A stretch of DNA of 64,000 nucleotides, taken from the NCBI RefSeq assembly GCF_900114325.1, contig NZ_FOSR01000002.1, forward strand, positions 186,001 to 250,000, written 5' to 3'. The notes beneath the pieces were generated by a model. The model was not told the origin of the DNA. It did no database searches and saw only the letters and a list, made by a program, of their open reading frames with translations. Below, piece by piece: positions 19,275 through 28,040 of the stretch. Both the position numbers and the translations under genes were made by a program. The stretch comes from Rhodanobacter glycinis (GTDB lineage: Bacteria; Pseudomonadota; Gammaproteobacteria; Xanthomonadales; Rhodanobacteraceae). Position 1 is the stretch's first letter. Every line of letters starts with the position of its first letter.

Positions 19275-21827
19275 ATGCAGCCTCTCGATACCACCGTCCG
19301 CGAGCGTTCCGGCGCCCGCGCGGAGTCGTCCGTATTTTCCGCCGAGGCCGTCGAGGCCACGGCCAACATCAGCGAAACCCCGATGCCTGCCATTCAAGAA
19401 AAACAAGAAGCCGCCCCGGCCGAAGCCTTTGCCCTCACCCCGCCGCACAACCCCGGCCAGATGCGCGTGACCAAGCGCAATGGCGGCCAGGAGACGGTGG
19501 ACGTCAACAAGATCGTGCGCGCGGTGACCCGCAGCGCCGACGGCCTGCACGCGGTCGATCCGATGCGCGTGGCGCTGAAGACCATCGGTGGCCTGTACGA
19601 CGGCGCCACCACCCAGGAGCTGGACCAGCTTTCGATCCGCACCGCCGCCGCGCTGACCGCCGAGGAGCCCGAGTACGGCCAGCTCGCCGCGCGCCTGCTC
19701 GGTGCCTACATCGACAAGGAAGTGACCGGCCAGGAAATCCAGAGCTTCTCGCAGTCGGTGGCCCACGGTGCCGAACTGGGCATCCTCAACGAGCGCCTGC
19801 GCGACTTCGTGGCCACCAACGCGCGCAAGCTCAATGACGCGATCGATCCGCTGGCCACCCGCCGCTTCGAATACTTCGGCCTGCGCACGGTGTACGACCG
19901 CTACCTGCTGCGTCATCCGCAGAAGCGCTTCGTGACCGAGACGCCGCAGTACTTCTTCATGCGCATCGCCTGCGCACTCGGCGGCAACGACATCGCCGAG
20001 ACGCTGGAGCTGTACCGCATGCTGTCGTCGCTGGAATACATCGCCAGCTCGCCCACGCTGTTCAACGCCGGCACCGCGCACGAGCAGCTCAGCTCGTGCT
20101 TCCTGCTCGACTCGCCGACCGACTCGCTGGAGTCGATCTACGACAAGTACGCCGACGTGGCCAAGCTGTCGAAGTTCGCCGGCGGCATCGGCCTGGCCTA
20201 CTCGCGCGTGCGTTCGCGCGGCTCGCTGATCAAGGGCACCAACGGCCATTCCAACGGTCTGGTGCCGTGGCTGAAGACGCTGGACGCGTCCGTCGCCGCG
20301 GTGAACCAGGGCGGCAAGCGCAAGGGCGCGGCCTGCGTGTACCTGGAAACCTGGCACGCCGACATCGAGGAATTCCTCGAGCTGCGCGACAACACCGGCG
20401 ACGAGGCGCGCCGCGCGCACAACCTCAACCTGGCCAACTGGATCCCCGACGAATTCATGCGTCGCGTCGAGACCGACGGCGACTGGTCGCTGTTCGACCC
20501 GAAGGTCGTGCCGCACTTCGTCGACAGCTGGGGCGAAACCTTCGAAACCGCCTATCGCAAGGCCGAGGCCGCGGGCCTGGCGGCGAAGACGGTGAAGGCG
20601 CGCGACCTGTACGCGCGCATGCTGCGCACGCTGGCGCAGACCGGCAACGGCTGGATGACCTTCAAGGACCGTTGCAACGCCACCAGCAACCAGACCGCCA
20701 AGGCGGATAACGTCATCCACCTGTCCAACCTGTGCACCGAAATCCTGGAAGTCACCAACGCCGGCGAGACGGCGGTGTGCAACCTCGGTTCGATCAACCT
20801 GTCGCGCCACGTCGTCGACGGCGCCGTCGACTACGACAAGCTCGCCACCACCGTGCGCACCGCCGTGCGCCAGCTCAACCGGGTGATCGACCTCAACTTC
20901 TACCCGATCGACACCGCCGCCACTGCCAACCGCAAGTGGCGCCCGGTGGGCCTGGGCGTGATGGGCCTGCAGGACGTGTTCTTCAAGCTGCGCCTGCCGT
21001 TCGATTCGGCCGAGGCGCTGGCGCTGTCCTCGCGCATTGCCGAGGAGATCTACTTCCACGCGCTGTCACAATCGAACGAACTGGCCGAGGCCGAAGGCGC
21101 CCATCCCGGCTTTGCCGAAAGCCGTGCCGCCAGTGGCGACCTGCAGTTCGACCATTGGCCGAACGCCAAGCCGCACGATGACGCACGCTGGAACGCGCTG
21201 CGTGAAAACATCAAGGCCAAGGGCCTGCGCAACTCGCTGCTGATCGCCATCGCGCCCACCGCGACGATCGCCTCGATCGCCGGTTGCTACGAGTGCATCG
21301 AGCCGCAGGTGTCGAACCTGTTCAAGCGCGAGACGTTGTCGGGCGACTTCCTGGTGGTGAACCGCTACCTGGTCGACGAGCTGAAAACGCTCGGCCTGTG
21401 GACCAGCGAAGTGCGCGACGCGATCAAGCTGGCGGAAGGTTCGATCCAGGGCATCACCGCGATCCCCGAGCGCCTGCGCCAGATCTACCGCACGGTGTGG
21501 GAGCTGCCGCAGAAGGCACTGATCGAACTGGGCGCCGCACGAGGGGCGTACATCGACCAGAGCCAGTCGCTGAACCTGTTCATGGAAAACCCGAACATCG
21601 GCCAGCTCAGCTCCATGTACATGTACGCGTGGAAAGCCGGCATCAAGACCACCTACTACCTACGCTCACGACCGGCGACGAAGATCGCCAAGACCACGGT
21701 ATCGGCGGGCAAGGCCGAGGCCAAGGCAGCGCCAGCCATCGATCAGAGCGCTATTGATCAAAACCAGGCAAGTGCCGCCGTGTTCTGCTCGCTGGAGAAC
21801 CCCGAATACTGCGAGGCCTGTCAGTAA
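19275..21827 (+). CDS. nrdA: class Ia ribonucleoside-diphosphate reductase, alpha subunit
   Basis: 850 aa; reduces ribonucleoside diphosphates to dNDPs together with NrdB. Start ATG 19275 has AGGAG 9 nt upstream. Poorly conserved N-terminus (about 60 aa), then an ATP-cone (from MRVTKRNGGQETVDVNKIV, residues about 63-150) for allosteric activity control. Catalytic residues: redox pair C275 (SSCFLLD) and C502 (AVCNLGSINL), thiyl-radical C487 with E489 (SNLCTEI), radical-transfer Y794-Y795 (TTYYLR), and a C-terminal CEAC dithiol for thioredoxin/glutaredoxin. Operon partner nrdB begins 629 bp downstream; a GIY-YIG gene on the other strand separates them. Confidence 0.96.
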   Translation: MQPLDTTVRERSGARAESSVFSAEAVEATANISETPMPAIQEKQEAAPAEAFALTPPHNPGQMRVTKRNGGQETVDVNKIVRAVTRSADGLHAVDPMRVALKTIGGLYDGATTQELDQLSIRTAAALTAEEPEYGQLAARLLGAYIDKEVTGQEIQSFSQSVAHGAELGILNERLRDFVATNARKLNDAIDPLATRRFEYFGLRTVYDRYLLRHPQKRFVTETPQYFFMRIACALGGNDIAETLELYRMLSSLEYIASSPTLFNAGTAHEQLSSCFLLDSPTDSLESIYDKYADVAKLSKFAGGIGLAYSRVRSRGSLIKGTNGHSNGLVPWLKTLDASVAAVNQGGKRKGAACVYLETWHADIEEFLELRDNTGDEARRAHNLNLANWIPDEFMRRVETDGDWSLFDPKVVPHFVDSWGETFETAYRKAEAAGLAAKTVKARDLYARMLRTLAQTGNGWMTFKDRCNATSNQTAKADNVIHLSNLCTEILEVTNAGETAVCNLGSINLSRHVVDGAVDYDKLATTVRTAVRQLNRVIDLNFYPIDTAATANRKWRPVGLGVMGLQDVFFKLRLPFDSAEALALSSRIAEEIYFHALSQSNELAEAEGAHPGFAESRAASGDLQFDHWPNAKPHDDARWNALRENIKAKGLRNSLLIAIAPTATIASIAGCYECIEPQVSNLFKRETLSGDFLVVNRYLVDELKTLGLWTSEVRDAIKLAEGSIQGITAIPERLRQIYRTVWELPQKALIELGAARGAYIDQSQSLNLFMENPNIGQLSSMYMYAWKAGIKTTYYLRSRPATKIAKTTVSAGKAEAKAAPAIDQSAIDQNQASAAVFCSLENPEYCEACQ

Positions 21828-21833
21828 CTCCTT

Positions 21834-21920
21834 ACCGTCATTCCAGCGAAAGCTGGAATCCAGTGACTTCCCGCGCACACCATAAAGGCACTGGATCCCA
21901 GCTTTCGCTGGGATGACGGT
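21834..21920. repeat. palindromic intergenic repeat, copy 1
   Basis: Left arm contains ATTCCAGC-GAAA-GCTGGAAT (about 21840-21859), right arm ATCCCAGC-TTTC-GCTGGGAT (about 21895-21914); the two arms together are inverted repeats of each other starting CCGTCA and ending TGACGG. Directly behind the nrdA stop codon. Same family as 22281, 32357 and 46686. Confidence 0.8.
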
Positions 21921-21956
21921 GAGGGAACCGGGATGACGGTGAAGAGACGTGGCGAT

Positions 21957-22253
21957 TCACCCACAAATCTCCGCGTAAAGATCACGCCAATAGGGATTGG
22001 ATTTCTCGATGAGTTCGATCTTCCATGCACGTTTCCATGCCTTGATCGCTTTTTCGCGGGCGATCGCGGGCTCCATGCTTTCGTGCTGCTCGAACCAGAC
22101 AAGGCCATGCACGTGATGCCGCTGCGTGAAACCGTCAACCACCTCGCCGCGGTGTTGCCAGACACGCGCTGGCAAATCGGACGTGACTCCGACATACAGC
22201 GTGCCATTGCGATGGCTCGCGAGAAGATAAACACAAGGTCGAAGCCCTCGCAT
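21957..22253 (-). CDS. single-domain GIY-YIG nuclease-like protein
   Basis: 98 aa, UPF0213/URI-type. GIY-YIG core as VYLLASHRNGTLYVGVTSDL, catalytic-type Arg in ARVWQH, metal-binding Glu in HESMEPAIAREK, and closing NPYWRDLYAEI. The start at 22253 is preferred to 22280 because GGAG lies 9 nt before it. It is opposite to nrdA and nrdB and sits between two palindromic repeats, which suggests it arrived together with them. Family members are widespread single-domain proteins of uncertain role; DNA cleavage is not proven. Not related in function to ribonucleotide reductase as far as can be seen. Confidence 0.9.
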   Translation of the reverse strand: MRGLRPCVYLLASHRNGTLYVGVTSDLPARVWQHRGEVVDGFTQRHHVHGLVWFEQHESMEPAIAREKAIKAWKRAWKIELIEKSNPYWRDLYAEICG

Positions 22254-22280
22254 TTCCAATTTCTCCGAAACACACAACAC

Positions 22281-22406
22281 CCGTCATTCCAGCGAAAGCT
22301 GGAATCCAGCGCCTTAGGCCCTCGCCACGCCATCACGTAGGCGAAAGCCGCTGGATCCCAGCTTGATCAGCCCTTCGGCTGTTGAAAAGCACCTCGCTGG
22401 ATGACG
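22281..22406. repeat. palindromic intergenic repeat, copy 2 (interrupted)
   Basis: Left arm CCGTCATTCCAGCGAAAGCT... (22281-22310) is identical to copy 1 over its core. The right arm GCTGGATCCCAGCTT (22350-22364) is broken by about 29 extra bases before TCGCTGG-ATGACG (22394-22406). Lies between the GIY-YIG gene and nrdB. Confidence 0.75.
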
Positions 22407-22455
22407 ACCAGATCCACCGCGCCTTATCGGCTGCGAACCACGCAAGGAACCACTC

Positions 22456-23481
22456 ATGTCCACCCAACCCGAACACCCCCAGAACATCCTCGATCCAGGG
22501 TTCGAACTCACCCTGCGCCCCATGCGCTACCCGGGCTTCTACGAGATGTACAAGAACGCCATCAAGAACACCTGGACGGTGGACGAGGTGGATTTTTCGC
22601 TGGACACCACCGACCTCAACAGCAAGATGTCGGCGGCTGATCGCCACCTGATCCACCGGCTGATCGCGTTCTTCGCCACCGGCGACACCATCGTGTCGAA
22701 CAACCTGGTGCTGAACCTGTACCAGCACATCAACGCGCCCGAGGCGCGCATGTATCTGTCGCGCCAGCTGTACGAAGAAGCGTTGCACGTGCAGTTCTAC
22801 CTGACGCTGCTGGACACCTACATTCCCGACCAGAACGAACGCGCCAAGGCCTTCTCGGCGATCGAGAACATCCCCTCGATCCGCGCCAAGGGCGAGTTCT
22901 GCTTCAAGTGGATCGACTCGATCCAGGACATCTCGCGGCTGGAAACGCGCGCGCAGCGCCGGCAGTTCCTGCTCAACCTGATCTGCTTCGCCGCCTGCAT
23001 CGAAGGCATGTTCTTCTTCGCCGCCTTCGCCTATGTCTACTACTTCCGCTCGCGCGGCCTGTTGCATGGCCTGGCCTCGGGCACCAACTGGGTGTTCCGT
23101 GACGAGAGCTGCCACATGGCGTTCGCGTTCGAAGTGGTACGCACGGTGCGCGCCGAGGAGCCAGACCTGTTCGACGAGGAGATGCGCGCGCAGGTCGAGG
23201 AAATGCTGGAAGACGCGATCGCCTGCGAAACGCAGTTCGCCGAGGACGTGCTCTCCGGCGGCGTGGTCGGACTGTCGTCGAAGGAGATGCGCCAGTACCT
23301 GGAATATTGCGCCGACCAGCGCCTGGCCCAGCTCGACCTGCCGAAGAAGTACGGCGCGAAGAACCCGTTCGACTTCATGGACCTGCAGGACGTGCAGGAA
23401 GTCACCAACTTCTTCGAGCGCCGCGTCTCCGCCTACCAGGTCGGCGTGGAAGGTGAAGTGGCGTTCGACATGGCGTTCTGA
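22456..23481 (+). CDS. nrdB: class Ia ribonucleoside-diphosphate reductase, beta subunit
   Basis: 341 aa ferritin-like subunit that holds the di-iron centre and the stable tyrosyl radical. Iron-ligand motifs are visible: LYEEALHVQFY, CIEGMFFFAAF and RDESCHMAFAFE. C-terminus VGVEGEVAFDMAF would dock to NrdA. ATG 22456 with AAGGA 8 nt upstream. Part of the B12-riboswitch-controlled nrdAB unit, provided transcription passes the 629-bp insertion between the genes; no separate promoter is evident. Confidence 0.95.
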   Translation: MSTQPEHPQNILDPGFELTLRPMRYPGFYEMYKNAIKNTWTVDEVDFSLDTTDLNSKMSAADRHLIHRLIAFFATGDTIVSNNLVLNLYQHINAPEARMYLSRQLYEEALHVQFYLTLLDTYIPDQNERAKAFSAIENIPSIRAKGEFCFKWIDSIQDISRLETRAQRRQFLLNLICFAACIEGMFFFAAFAYVYYFRSRGLLHGLASGTNWVFRDESCHMAFAFEVVRTVRAEEPDLFDEEMRAQVEEMLEDAIACETQFAEDVLSGGVVGLSSKEMRQYLEYCADQRLAQLDLPKKYGAKNPFDFMDLQDVQEVTNFFERRVSAYQVGVEGEVAFDMAF

Positions 23482-23501
23482 ACCCGCTCGGGATGTGGCC
23501 A

Positions 23502-23531
23502 GGACACGGACGCAGCGCTGCGCCCGTGTCC
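23502..23531. terminator. strong hairpin between convergent nrdB and aox
   Basis: GGACACGG and CCGTGTCC arms (8 bp) extended by CGCAG/CTGCG with one mismatch, 20 bp behind the nrdB stop. No T-run, so it is either a weak bidirectional terminator or an mRNA 3'-end protector. Confidence 0.4.
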
Positions 23532-23548
23532 GCCCCAACACAACGCGC

Positions 23549-24247
23549 TCACAAATCGCTGTGCATGCGCTCGTGGTGTTCGGACTTGCGCTGCAGCGTG
23601 TCGGCGAAGCCGTGGTTCACGTCGCGGTGCATGGCTTCTTCGGCGCGGATGATCACGATCACGTCGCGCAGCCGGGCATCGGCCGGCAGGCTCCAGTAAT
23701 CGATGGCCACGTGCGGGGCGGGCACGTTTTCGTCGGCGCCGCTGTCGATCTGTGCCAGGTAGTGGTTGTAGCTGATCACCGCTTCTTCCTCGAAATAGCC
23801 CACCACGCGATGCGCCGTGCGCGGCGAGCACAGGTACAGCAGGAAGAAGGCGTTGTAGAAGATGCCCTGCACGATGACCACCACCACGCGCTCGAACCAG
23901 GTCGGGCGGATGATGGCCATGAAGGTCATCAGATGCATGCGCTCGTTCTCGGCTTCGTCCAGCAAGGTGTAGATCCAGCCGTCGTCGTCGCGCATGCGGC
24001 GCAGGCAGCGCAGGTGCTGCAAGGTGGCGCCCACCATGCCCGGCACCGCGGCCACGGTTTCCAGCACTACCGCGCGATGCCCGTAGCGCTTGGCGAAGAA
24101 GGTGTCGGCGATGAAGCGCAGGAACTTCACGAAGCCGAAGGCCACGCGATCACGAAAGCCGCGCGGCTCGTGATGCCGCGTCAGGCTGATCTGTTCCTCC
24201 GGTTGTGGCGAGCGCTTGGGACTGATGCGGGTTCGTTTGGTATCCAT
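23549..24247 (-). CDS. aox: alternative oxidase (cyanide-insensitive ubiquinol oxidase)
   Basis: 232 aa di-iron monotopic membrane protein that passes electrons from ubiquinol to oxygen without pumping protons. All family motifs are present: [10 protein letters not shown] (E63), NERMHL (E102, H105), [19 protein letters not shown] and [12 protein letters not shown] (E203/E204, H207). The ATG at 24247 has GGAG 7 nt upstream; the adjacent ATG at 24250 is almost equally good, while the frame upstream of it is not protein-like. Bacterial AOX is uncommon and often induced by nitric oxide or respiratory stress. Divergent from blaI, whose operators lie about 185 bp upstream of this start. Confidence 0.93.
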   Translation of the reverse strand: MDTKRTRISPKRSPQPEEQISLTRHHEPRGFRDRVAFGFVKFLRFIADTFFAKRYGHRAVVLETVAAVPGMVGATLQHLRCLRRMRDDDGWIYTLLDEAENERMHLMTFMAIIRPTWFERVVVVIVQGIFYNAFFLLYLCSPRTAHRVVGYFEEEAVISYNHYLAQIDSGADENVPAPHVAIDYWSLPADARLRDVIVIIRAEEAMHRDVNHGFADTLQRKSEHHERMHSDL

Positions 24248-24430
24248 CATCTGGCTCCAGAAAGTTGTTCGACGTCGCTGGCACGCATGCCCGACGCTAC
24301 AGGCCGTGGCCCGCCCCCGTTGCTTTTTCCGTTCCGGAAGCAGTGTGGGCCGTCGCGGATCAAGATCGGGTGCAGGGCCGGGCTTTGCCACTGGGCAAAA
24401 CGACGCAGGCGTGCGGGCACGCATTGGCAT

Positions 24431-24478
24431 TGACTACACGAGTAGTCACGGTGTAGCTTTTAACTACACCTGTAGTCA
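24431..24478 (+). promoter_or_regulatory. two palindromic BlaI-type operators
   Basis: TGACTAC-ACGA-GTAGTCA (24431-24448) and TAACTAC-ACCT-GTAGTCA (24461-24478), start to start 30 bp. They match the dyad form of BlaI/MecI operators (ACTACA..TGTAGT). A TTGACT -35 overlaps the first. They lie 14 bp before the blaI start and in the region shared with aox. Confidence 0.78.
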
Positions 24479-24491
24479 TAGGCGCCCACGC

Positions 24492-24878
24492 ATGTCCAGA
24501 CCTTCCATCGGCGACCAGGAACTCGCCCTGCTGCATCACCTTGCCGAACGCGAGCCCGCCTCGGTCGGCGAGATGGCGGCGGACTATGGCGAAACCCACG
24601 GCCTGGCCCGCTCCACCGTGCTCACCATGATGGAGCGTCTGCGCGCCAAGGGTTACCTGAAACGCCGCCAGTCCAAGGGTGTGTATCGCTACACCACCAC
24701 CACCGGCCCGGGCGAGGCGATGCGCAGCGCGGTAGGCCAGTTCGTGGAGAAGACGCTCAGCGGCTCGGTCTCGCCGTTCGTGGCGTGGATGGCCGAACGC
24801 GGCGAGGTCAGCGACGACGAACTGGCCGAGCTGGAAGCGCTGGTGACGCGACTGCAATCCGGACGCGGGGAGAAATGA
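24492..24878 (+). CDS. BlaI/MecI/CopY-family transcriptional repressor
   Basis: 128 aa winged-helix repressor. N-terminal DNA-binding half GDQELALLHHLAEREPASVG...STVLTMMERLRAKGYLKRR and C-terminal dimerisation helices (EKTLSGSVSPFVAWMAE...LAELEALVTRL). In the family, the repressor is inactivated by cleavage triggered by the partner M56 membrane protease. It is 1 bp upstream of the M56 gene and has two operators in front, so autoregulation of the pair is expected. There is no beta-lactamase gene in the window, so the target regulon is open; aox is a divergent candidate. Confidence 0.9.
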   Translation: MSRPSIGDQELALLHHLAEREPASVGEMAADYGETHGLARSTVLTMMERLRAKGYLKRRQSKGVYRYTTTTGPGEAMRSAVGQFVEKTLSGSVSPFVAWMAERGEVSDDELAELEALVTRLQSGRGEK

Positions 24879-24879
24879 C

Positions 24880-26751
24880 ATGGCGACGCTCGATCATCTG
24901 GCCGGCCTGCTGCTGAGCCGCCTCGTCTGGACCTCGCTGCAAGCGGCTCTGCTGGTGGGACTGGTCGCCCTGCTGATTCGCCTGCTGCCACGCCTGCCCG
25001 CCACCGCGCGCTGCGCCCTGTGGTGGCTGGTGGGTCTGCAAGTGGTGCTTGGCCTGTGCTGGCATGCACCGATTTCGCTGCCCCTGCTCGCGGCACCGAC
25101 GACGACGCAAGTCATCGCACCGACACACGTCGTGGTGCATGTGGATGCCACGCCGGCAGGCTTGCGATCGGCGACTGCTGATCCCATCGGCGCCGCGTCA
25201 CCGGCTACCACGCTCGGTGCGCAGGCGATCAACGCCTTCGCCGCGCACTGGCGCCTGCTGCTGGCCACGACATGGCTGCTGCTCCTGCTCGCCCAGCTGC
25301 CCGCGCTGACCCGGCAACATCGCCACACCCGACGGCTGCGTCGCGCAGCCAGGCCACTGGCCGATGCCATCCTGCAAGCGCAGTGTTCGCGGCAGGCTCG
25401 CCTACTCGGTTTGCGCCACACGCCCGCGCTGCTGGTCTCGCCCGATCTTGCCTCGCCGCAAGTCAGCGGTTATCGCCACCCAGTCGTACTGTGGCCTGCC
25501 GAACATGCACTGAGCGCCGACGAATCCGCGCTGGCGCTGGCACACGAGCTGGCCCACCTGCAACGCCACGACCTGCCGCTGGGCTGGATTCCCGCGCTGG
25601 CGCAACGCCTGTTCTTCTTCCACCCGCTGCTGCGCTGGGCGATGCACGAGTACGCCTTGCACCGCGAGGCCGCCTGCGACGCGCAAGCGCTGCAACAGCA
25701 GCACAGCGCGCCACAGGATTACGGCCGGCTGTTGCTGCGCCTGGGCGTGGCCCGTCCCCTGCACGCCGGCCTGGCCGGCGCATCCCCCACGTTCCACAAC
25801 CTCAAGAGGCGACTGACCATGTTGCAACAGACCTCCAGCACCATGCCGCGTGCGCGCGGCTGGTTGTTCGTCGCCGCCGTGGCACTGGTCGGCGTGCTGC
25901 CCTACCGCGTCGTCGCCGCCAGCCACACCGCGCAACCCGCCCATCAGGCCCCGGTGGCCCAAACCGATACGACGGCCATTCCCGCACCACCGCCGCCTCC
26001 GCCGGCACCACCGGCTTTGCCATCCCCGCCGCCGGGACTGCCGCCACCGCCGCCACCGCCCGCGCCACCGGCTCCGCCATCACCGCCGCCATTGCCCGAA
26101 TACGGCTTCAATGCTCATCATGTGGACATCGATATCGACTCGAACGCCTCCCTGGGCTTCGCGCTTTTCGATAACGACGCACTGACGATCTACGGCACCA
26201 AGGCCGATGCGGCGGCCATCAAGCGTCTCCCGAAGAAGAACGCACCGATGCTCTGGTATCGCCAAGGCAATACGGCCTACCTCATCCACGATCGCTCGAT
26301 CATCCAGCGTGCCGAGCACCTCCATGCGCCGGTGATCGAACTGGATCAGCGGCAAGGTCAACTCGCCGGCAAGCAAGGCGAGCTCGCCGGCCGACAGGCC
26401 GGCCTGGCCGCACGCCAAGCCGCCTTCGCCGAACGCCAGGCCGACCTGGCCAGCCAGGAAGCCGCACTGGCCGCACACGCAGCGGACAACACGGATCGCC
26501 AAGCCTATGCCGCCCAGCGACAAGCCCTGGCCGCACGCAAGGCCGACCTCGAAAAACAGCACACCGCACTACGCAACGAACTCGACGCGAAAAAGCAGTC
26601 CCTGCGCCAGCAACAAGTCGCCCTGCGGCAAGAACAGATTGCCCTGCGCGCACAGGGAAAACGCGTCACGGCGCAATCCGCGCAAGCCATGAACGCGCTG
26701 CTGCAGGAAGCCAAGGCCAAGGGTTTGGCGCAGGAAACCAGTCCACGCTGA
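24880..26751 (+). CDS. M56 family (BlaR1-like) membrane metallopeptidase with poly-Pro and coiled-coil tail
   Basis: 623 aa. Membrane segments in the first 150 residues and near 327-345. Cytoplasmic zinc protease motif H222-E-L-A-H226 (AHELAHLQRHD) with third ligand region HREAACD (about 261-267). Instead of the penicillin-binding domain of BlaR1, the C-terminal part has a proline-rich stretch (about 369-407), a short globular segment (DNDALTIYGTKADAAAIKRL; IHDRSI) and a long Ala/Gln/Leu coiled coil (about 485-600) with repeats of the type LAxxQ. The sensor input is therefore different from BlaR1 and unknown. Translationally close-packed behind the BlaI-type gene. Confidence 0.87.
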   Translation: MATLDHLAGLLLSRLVWTSLQAALLVGLVALLIRLLPRLPATARCALWWLVGLQVVLGLCWHAPISLPLLAAPTTTQVIAPTHVVVHVDATPAGLRSATADPIGAASPATTLGAQAINAFAAHWRLLLATTWLLLLLAQLPALTRQHRHTRRLRRAARPLADAILQAQCSRQARLLGLRHTPALLVSPDLASPQVSGYRHPVVLWPAEHALSADESALALAHELAHLQRHDLPLGWIPALAQRLFFFHPLLRWAMHEYALHREAACDAQALQQQHSAPQDYGRLLLRLGVARPLHAGLAGASPTFHNLKRRLTMLQQTSSTMPRARGWLFVAAVALVGVLPYRVVAASHTAQPAHQAPVAQTDTTAIPAPPPPPPAPPALPSPPPGLPPPPPPPAPPAPPSPPPLPEYGFNAHHVDIDIDSNASLGFALFDNDALTIYGTKADAAAIKRLPKKNAPMLWYRQGNTAYLIHDRSIIQRAEHLHAPVIELDQRQGQLAGKQGELAGRQAGLAARQAAFAERQADLASQEAALAAHAADNTDRQAYAAQRQALAARKADLEKQHTALRNELDAKKQSLRQQQVALRQEQIALRAQGKRVTAQSAQAMNALLQEAKAKGLAQETSPR

Positions 26752-26784
26752 ACCCGCGCGTGGCCCACGCCTTCTGTCGCCGCG

Positions 26785-27741
26785 TCAGCTATCCGCTTCG
26801 CCATTCACCAGGCAGCAGCGCTTGTACTTCTTGCCGCTGCCACACGGACAGGGATCGTTGCGGCCGACCTTGGGCGTAGCCCGCACGTAGGTGGTCATCG
26901 CGTCCCAATGCGGACGACGGTCCCACCTGCGTGCATCTTCCTCGCGCCAACGCCGCTGTCGCGTCTCGATGGCATCGGGGCTGTAGAACTTCCACGGGCT
27001 ACCGCGGCGCTGCCAGTCGGGCTCATCCTTGCCGCGCTGAAAGGCGTCTTCGACATCCTCGATGGCAAACATGCCGCCAATGTCGCCGCGCTCTTCTCTT
27101 AGCCGTGTCTCGCCGTTGACAATGGCCTCCATCACGCTGCGATGGCGCTCACGTGGAAAATCCAGCAGCGCATTGCACGCCATGGTGCGAAACATCCACT
27201 CGCCGGATTCGTCGCCGGCAAGCCCGGCAACCCAGTTGATGGCCGCTTCAAGCGCAGCTTCGCTTTCGCGCATGCCCGCATCCAGCACGACATCCAGCGC
27301 CTGGCAACGCATATGCCAGCCACCCGATGCCTCCTGCGCGAATTCGCGGGCGGCGTGGACGGCGGCCGGCGGCTTGTTGGCAAACAGCGGCGCCCAGTCG
27401 CCCGCCAGCCAGTCCGACAAATCATTGTCGTCGTGCTCGTCCAGGCGCCGCATCAAATGCACCAGCAGCAAGCCGGCCGACTCGGTCGGAATGCGGCCGA
27501 GAATGAAGGCCGCATGCAGTGGAAGCCACCACACGCCCGGCGCCGCGCCACGCCATGTGCGTTCGTCGTCCAGAACAGGGCGCAAGGTTTCCACCATCGC
27601 TTCGCCATGGGCCACGCAGGCATCGATCAGGTCGAGTGGCGCGCGATCCTCCTCGGTGGCCAGTCGATCCAGCAGTTGCGCGGGATCGAGCGTTGCGAAA
27701 TTCGGTATGGCGCCGTTCGACGACGGAATGATTGCGTTCAT
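26785..27741 (-). CDS. DUF1186 / SEC-C motif protein
   Basis: 318 aa cytoplasmic protein. Residues about 15-230 form an alpha-helical DUF1186-like repeat domain ([20 protein letters not shown]). The C-terminus ends with a SEC-C zinc-binding motif ([20 protein letters not shown]), as at the end of SecA, where it binds zinc and SecB/ribosomes. Function unknown; adaptor or chaperone-related roles are typical guesses. The ATG at 27741 is used; a TTG three codons upstream is possible. Last intact gene before the CRISPR remnant. Confidence 0.85.
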   Translation of the reverse strand: MNAIIPSSNGAIPNFATLDPAQLLDRLATEEDRAPLDLIDACVAHGEAMVETLRPVLDDERTWRGAAPGVWWLPLHAAFILGRIPTESAGLLLVHLMRRLDEHDDNDLSDWLAGDWAPLFANKPPAAVHAAREFAQEASGGWHMRCQALDVVLDAGMRESEAALEAAINWVAGLAGDESGEWMFRTMACNALLDFPRERHRSVMEAIVNGETRLREERGDIGGMFAIEDVEDAFQRGKDEPDWQRRGSPWKFYSPDAIETRQRRWREEDARRWDRRPHWDAMTTYVRATPKVGRNDPCPCGSGKKYKRCCLVNGEADS

Positions 27742-28040
27742 GGCAGACAAGGCCGATCAGTTCGGTGTGCGGAAAGAGCTGAGAGTATCGACTATGCGTG
27801 GCACCGCCAACCCTCTTGTTCGGCGTGCCGCCGAGGGCGCTTTCCAGCCGACAGGGGTGCGGCCATGGCTGCCTCTTCAGCTTGCCATCCTTCGGCGACG
27901 TGCTGCTTACGGGCAGAACTTTGGCGGCAGGACTGCGCCATACGGATAGCCCGTCTACCCACGCTCACTCAGGGCCGGCTCGACCAGCGGCTTGGTCCAA
28001 TAAAGGCCAGCGGTTCGCCCTCAAGTATTTCGCTCAGCCA
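27742..28040. other. non-coding stretch between the SEC-C gene and the CRISPR array
   Basis: No gene found. The 70 bp beside the array read on the minus strand as WLSEILEGEPLAFIGPSRW and then stop. This could be a relic of a gene or chance. Confidence 0.35.

Noticed and set aside
18963..21059. 698-aa minus-strand open frame over the riboswitch and nrdA
   Set aside because: Antisense to a clear nrdA and to the riboswitch; composition is shadow-like.
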